DNA of 64,000 nt from Amblyomma americanum (Eukaryota; Arthropoda; Arachnida; Ixodida; Ixodidae). Within the stretch, counting starts at the first letter, position 1, and every line of letters starts with the position of its first letter. The notes beneath the pieces are model-generated. The model had not been told where the DNA came from and ran no database searches. It worked only from the letters and a program-made list of their open reading frames with translations. Positions 61,390 through 64,000 of the stretch are shown here, one piece after another. A program made the translations under genes and the position numbers. The DNA is taken from assembly GCF_052857255.1 (NCBI RefSeq), contig NW_027526670.1, forward strand, positions 96,898 to 160,897, read 5' to 3'.

Positions 61390-63851
61390 CGATGTATCCC
61401 GTTGTTTTGAGCCGGAATACAAATTTTTGCGCAGTTCTGAGAGAAAAAGTTTACACCTTTCTCTCGTCTACTCTTCGACGACTTGTTAAATCGATGCTCG
61501 TGAATTTTGCTACTTTCGACCTAAAACGATGTATCCCGTTGTTTTGAGCCGGAATACAAGTTTTCGCGCAGTTCTGAGAGAAAAAGTTTACACCTTTCTC
61601 TCGTCTACTCTTCGACGACTTTTAAAATTGATGCTCGTGAATTTTGCTAGTTTCGATCTAAAACGATGTATCCCGTTGTTTTGAGCTGGAATACAAGTTT
61701 TCGCGCAGATCTTAGAGAAAAAGTTTACACCTTTCTCTCGTCTACTCTTCGACGACTTGTTAAATCGATGCTCGTGAGTTTTGCTACTTTCGATCTAAAA
61801 CGATGTATCCCGTTGTTTTGAGCCGGAATACAATTTCTCGCGCAGTTCTGAGAGAAAAAGTTTACACCTTTCTCTCGTCTACTCTTCGGCGACTTGTAAA
61901 ATCGATGCTCGTGAATCTTGATAGTTTCGATTTAAAACGATGTATGCCGTTGTTTTGAGCCGGCATACAAGTTTTCGCGCAGTTCTGAGAGAAAAATTTA
62001 CACTTTTCTCTCGTCTACTCTGCGACGACATGTAAAATCGATGCTCGTTAATCTTGCTAGTTTCGATCTAAAACGATGTATCCCGTTGTTTTGAGCCGGA
62101 ATACAAGTTTTCGCGCAGTTCTGAGAGAAAAAGTTTACACCTTTCTCTCGTCTACTCTTCGACGACTTGTAAAGTCAGTGCTCGTGAATATTGATAGTTT
62201 CGCTCTAAAACAATGAATCCCGTTGTTTTGAGCCGGAATACGAGTTTTCGCGCAGTTCTGAGAGAAAAAGTTTACACCTTTCTTTCGTCTACTCTTCGAC
62301 GACTTGTAAAATCGATGCTCGTGAATTTTGCTTGTCTTGATCTAAAACGATGTATATCGTTGTTTTGAGCCGCAGTACAAGTTTTCGCGCAGTTCTGAGA
62401 GAAAAAGTTTACACCTTTCTCTCGTCTACTCTTCGACGACTTGTAAAATTGATGCTCGTGAATTTTGCTAGTTTCGATCTAAAACGATGTATCCCGTTGT
62501 TTTGAGCTGGCATACAATTTTTCGCGCAGTTCTGAGAGAAAAAGTTTACACCTTTCTCTCGTCTACTCTTCGACGACTTGTAAAATCGATGCTCGTGAAT
62601 CTTGATAGTTTCGATCTAAAACGATGTATTTCGTTGTTTTGAGCCGGAATACAAGTTTTCGCGCTGTTCTGAGAGAAAAATTTACACCTTTCTCTCTTCT
62701 ACTCTGCGACGACTTGTAAAATCGATGCTCGTGAATCTTGCTAGTTTCGATCTAAAACGATGTATCCCGTTGTTTTGAGCCGGAATACAAGTTTTCGCGC
62801 AGTTCTGAGAGAAAAAGTTTACACCTTTCTTTTGTCTACTCTTCGACGACTTGTTGAATTGATGCTCGTGAATTTTGCTACTTTCGTTCTAAAACAATGC
62901 ATCTCGTTGTTTTGAGCCGGAATACAATTTTTCGCGCAGTTCTGAGAGAAAAAGTTTACACCTTTCTCTCGTCTACTCTTCGACAATTTGTAAAATCGAT
63001 GCTCGTGAATCTTGCAAGTTTCGATCTAAAACGATGTATCCCGTTGTTTTGAGCCGGAATACAAATTTTTGCGCAGTTCTAAGAGAAAAAGTTTACACCT
63101 TTCTCTCGTTCTCTTCAACGACATGTAAAATCGATGCTCGTGAATCTTGCTAGTTTCGATCTAAAGCGATATATCTCAATTATTTGAGCCGGAATACAAG
63201 TTTTCGCGCAGTTCTGAGAGAAAAAGTTTACACCTTTCTCTCGTCTACTCTTCGACGACTTGTTAAATCGATGCTCATGAATTTTGCTACTTTCGACCTA
63301 AAACGATGTATCCCGTTGTTTTGAGCCGGAATACAAGTTTTCGCGCAGTTCTGAGAGAAAAAGTTTACAACTTTCTCTCGTCTACTCTTCGACGACTTGT
63401 AAAATCGATGCTCGTTAATCTTGCTAGTTTCGATCTAAAACGATGTATTCCGTTGTTTTGAGCCGGAATACAAGTTTTCGCGCAGTTCTGAGAGAAAAAT
63501 TTACACCTTTCTCTCGTCTACTCTTCGTCAACTTGTAAAATCGATGCTCGTTAATCTTGCTAGTTTCGATCTAAAACGATGTATCCCGTTGTTTTGAGCC
63601 GGAATACAAGTTTTCGCGCAGTTCTGAGAGAAAAAGTTTAAACCTTTCTGTCGTCTACTCTTCGACGACTTGTAAAATCGATGCTCATGAATCTTGATAG
63701 TTTCGCTCTAAAACAATGTATCCCGTTGTTGTGAACCGGAATACAAGTTTTCGCGCAGTTCTGAGAGAAAAAGTTTACGCCTATCTCTCGTCTACTCTTC
63801 GACGACTTGTAAAATCGATGCTCGTTAATTGTGCTAGTTTCAATCTAAAAC
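61390..63851. repeat. 18-monomer HOR (2,462 bp), copy 2
   Basis: Tandem copy of 58,928-61,389, nearly identical by eye. Its last monomer carries CGATGTGTCCCG where the end of copy 1 reads CGATGTATCCCG, marking the boundary. Confidence 0.88.
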
Positions 63852-64000
63852 GATGTGTCCCGTTGTTTTGAGTCGGAATACAAGTTTTCGCGCAGTTCTG
63901 AGAGAAAAAGTTTACACCTTTCTCTCGTCTACTCTTCGTCGACTTGTAAAATCGATGCTCGTAAATCTTGCTAGTTTCGATCTAAAACGATGTATCCCGT
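63852..64000. repeat. Last monomer and array exit
   Basis: After 63,852 the order CGTTGTTTTGAGTCGG, CTTCGTCGACTTG, CTCGTAAATC matches the dimeric sub-array at 53.3 and 57.15 kb rather than another 18-monomer cycle. The window ends eight bases into the next monomer, so the array continues beyond it. Confidence 0.8.

Larger units (their letters stand above)
1..64000. repeat. 137-bp satellite DNA array, head-to-tail, filling the window
   Basis: The same 137-bp unit recurs from the first base to the last; TATCCCGTTG begins at 1, 138, 275 and 411 and the window ends eight bases into another copy. About 467 copies fit. All lie in one orientation and I found no reverse-complement copy. Copies differ by scattered substitutions and 1-3 base indels, mostly in the purine run (nt 45-55), the A run (nt 93-96) and the CTCGTCTAC stretch. 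No gene, tRNA, rRNA, transposon end or microsatellite interrupts it, so every stretch not listed separately (for example 2,870-3,580, 6,570-7,010 and 12,722-13,706) holds ordinary monomers in mosaic order. A megasatellite of this kind is typical of centromeric or pericentromeric heterochromatin; subtelomeric, sex-chromosome or B-chromosome location is equally possible from sequence alone. Confidence 0.98.

Noticed and set aside
1..64000. CRISPR array or other prokaryotic repeat
   Set aside because: There are no unique spacers; the whole unit is repeated without a gap between units, and no cas-like gene is present.
1..64000. Inverted or foldback organisation of the array
   Set aside because: Every monomer I followed has the same orientation; no reverse-complement landmark such as CAACGGGATA was seen.
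1..64000. Ribosomal intergenic spacer repeats
   Set aside because: No rRNA gene or fragment occurs in 64 kb, and spacer arrays are normally only a few kilobases between genes.

Overview
The whole 64 kb window is one uninterrupted head-to-tail satellite DNA array. The basic unit is a 137-bp monomer, about 467 copies, all in the same orientation. I see no gene, RNA gene, transposon, CRISPR array, microsatellite tract or inverted segment anywhere. The only sequence foreign to the monomer is a net 32-bp insertion near 17,130. The organism is a eukaryote. The array looks like centromeric, pericentromeric or other constitutive heterochromatin, probably from a long-read assembly, since short reads could not resolve it. 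I do not recognise the satellite family and do not name a species. The consensus monomer is about 42% G+C and has 11 CpG sites against about 6 expected. That argues against a strongly CpG-depleted genome such as a vertebrate's, although many recurrent variants are CpG transitions.

I number the monomer from TATCCCGTTG (nt 1-10). Landmarks are TTCGCGCAG (32-40), a purine run GAGAGAAAAAG (45-55), a pyrimidine-rich tract (62-82), CTTCGACGACTTG (79-91), ATCGATGCTCGTGAATC (96-112) and TTTCGATCTAAAACGATG (120-137). Two overlapping dyads can form alternative hairpins at 45-71 and 70-87.

Above the monomer there is a layered higher-order repeat (HOR) structure. It shows as diagnostic variants recurring at fixed distances. 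0-17 kb: older, patchier superunits, with 0.3-2.9 kb repeated at 3.6-6.4 kb and 4.8-10.3 kb repeated at 11.2-16.6 kb, with gains and losses of whole monomers. 17-32 kb: nested duplications at shifts of 3,554, 4,785, 2,734/2,717 and 7,519/7,502 bp. 32-39.4 kb: three copies of a 17-monomer (2,322-bp) HOR. 38.1-51.7 kb: a 45-monomer (6,147-bp) HOR in two complete, almost identical tandem copies plus a truncated third. From 51.7 kb to the end: a different HOR domain with its own variants, holding a 28-monomer (about 3.8-kb) duplication and then an exact tandem pair of an 18-monomer (2,462-bp) HOR.

The open reading frames in the window (at most about 96 codons) are chance frames through the repeat. 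The monomer length is not a multiple of three, so each successive copy is read in a different frame and stops close them. They should not be annotated as genes. What stands out is the recent, nested, multi-scale homogenisation, the distinct HOR domains meeting at about 51.7 kb, the dyad symmetry, and a few scars (the 32-bp insertion and a 17-bp microhomology deletion) that date duplications relative to one another.
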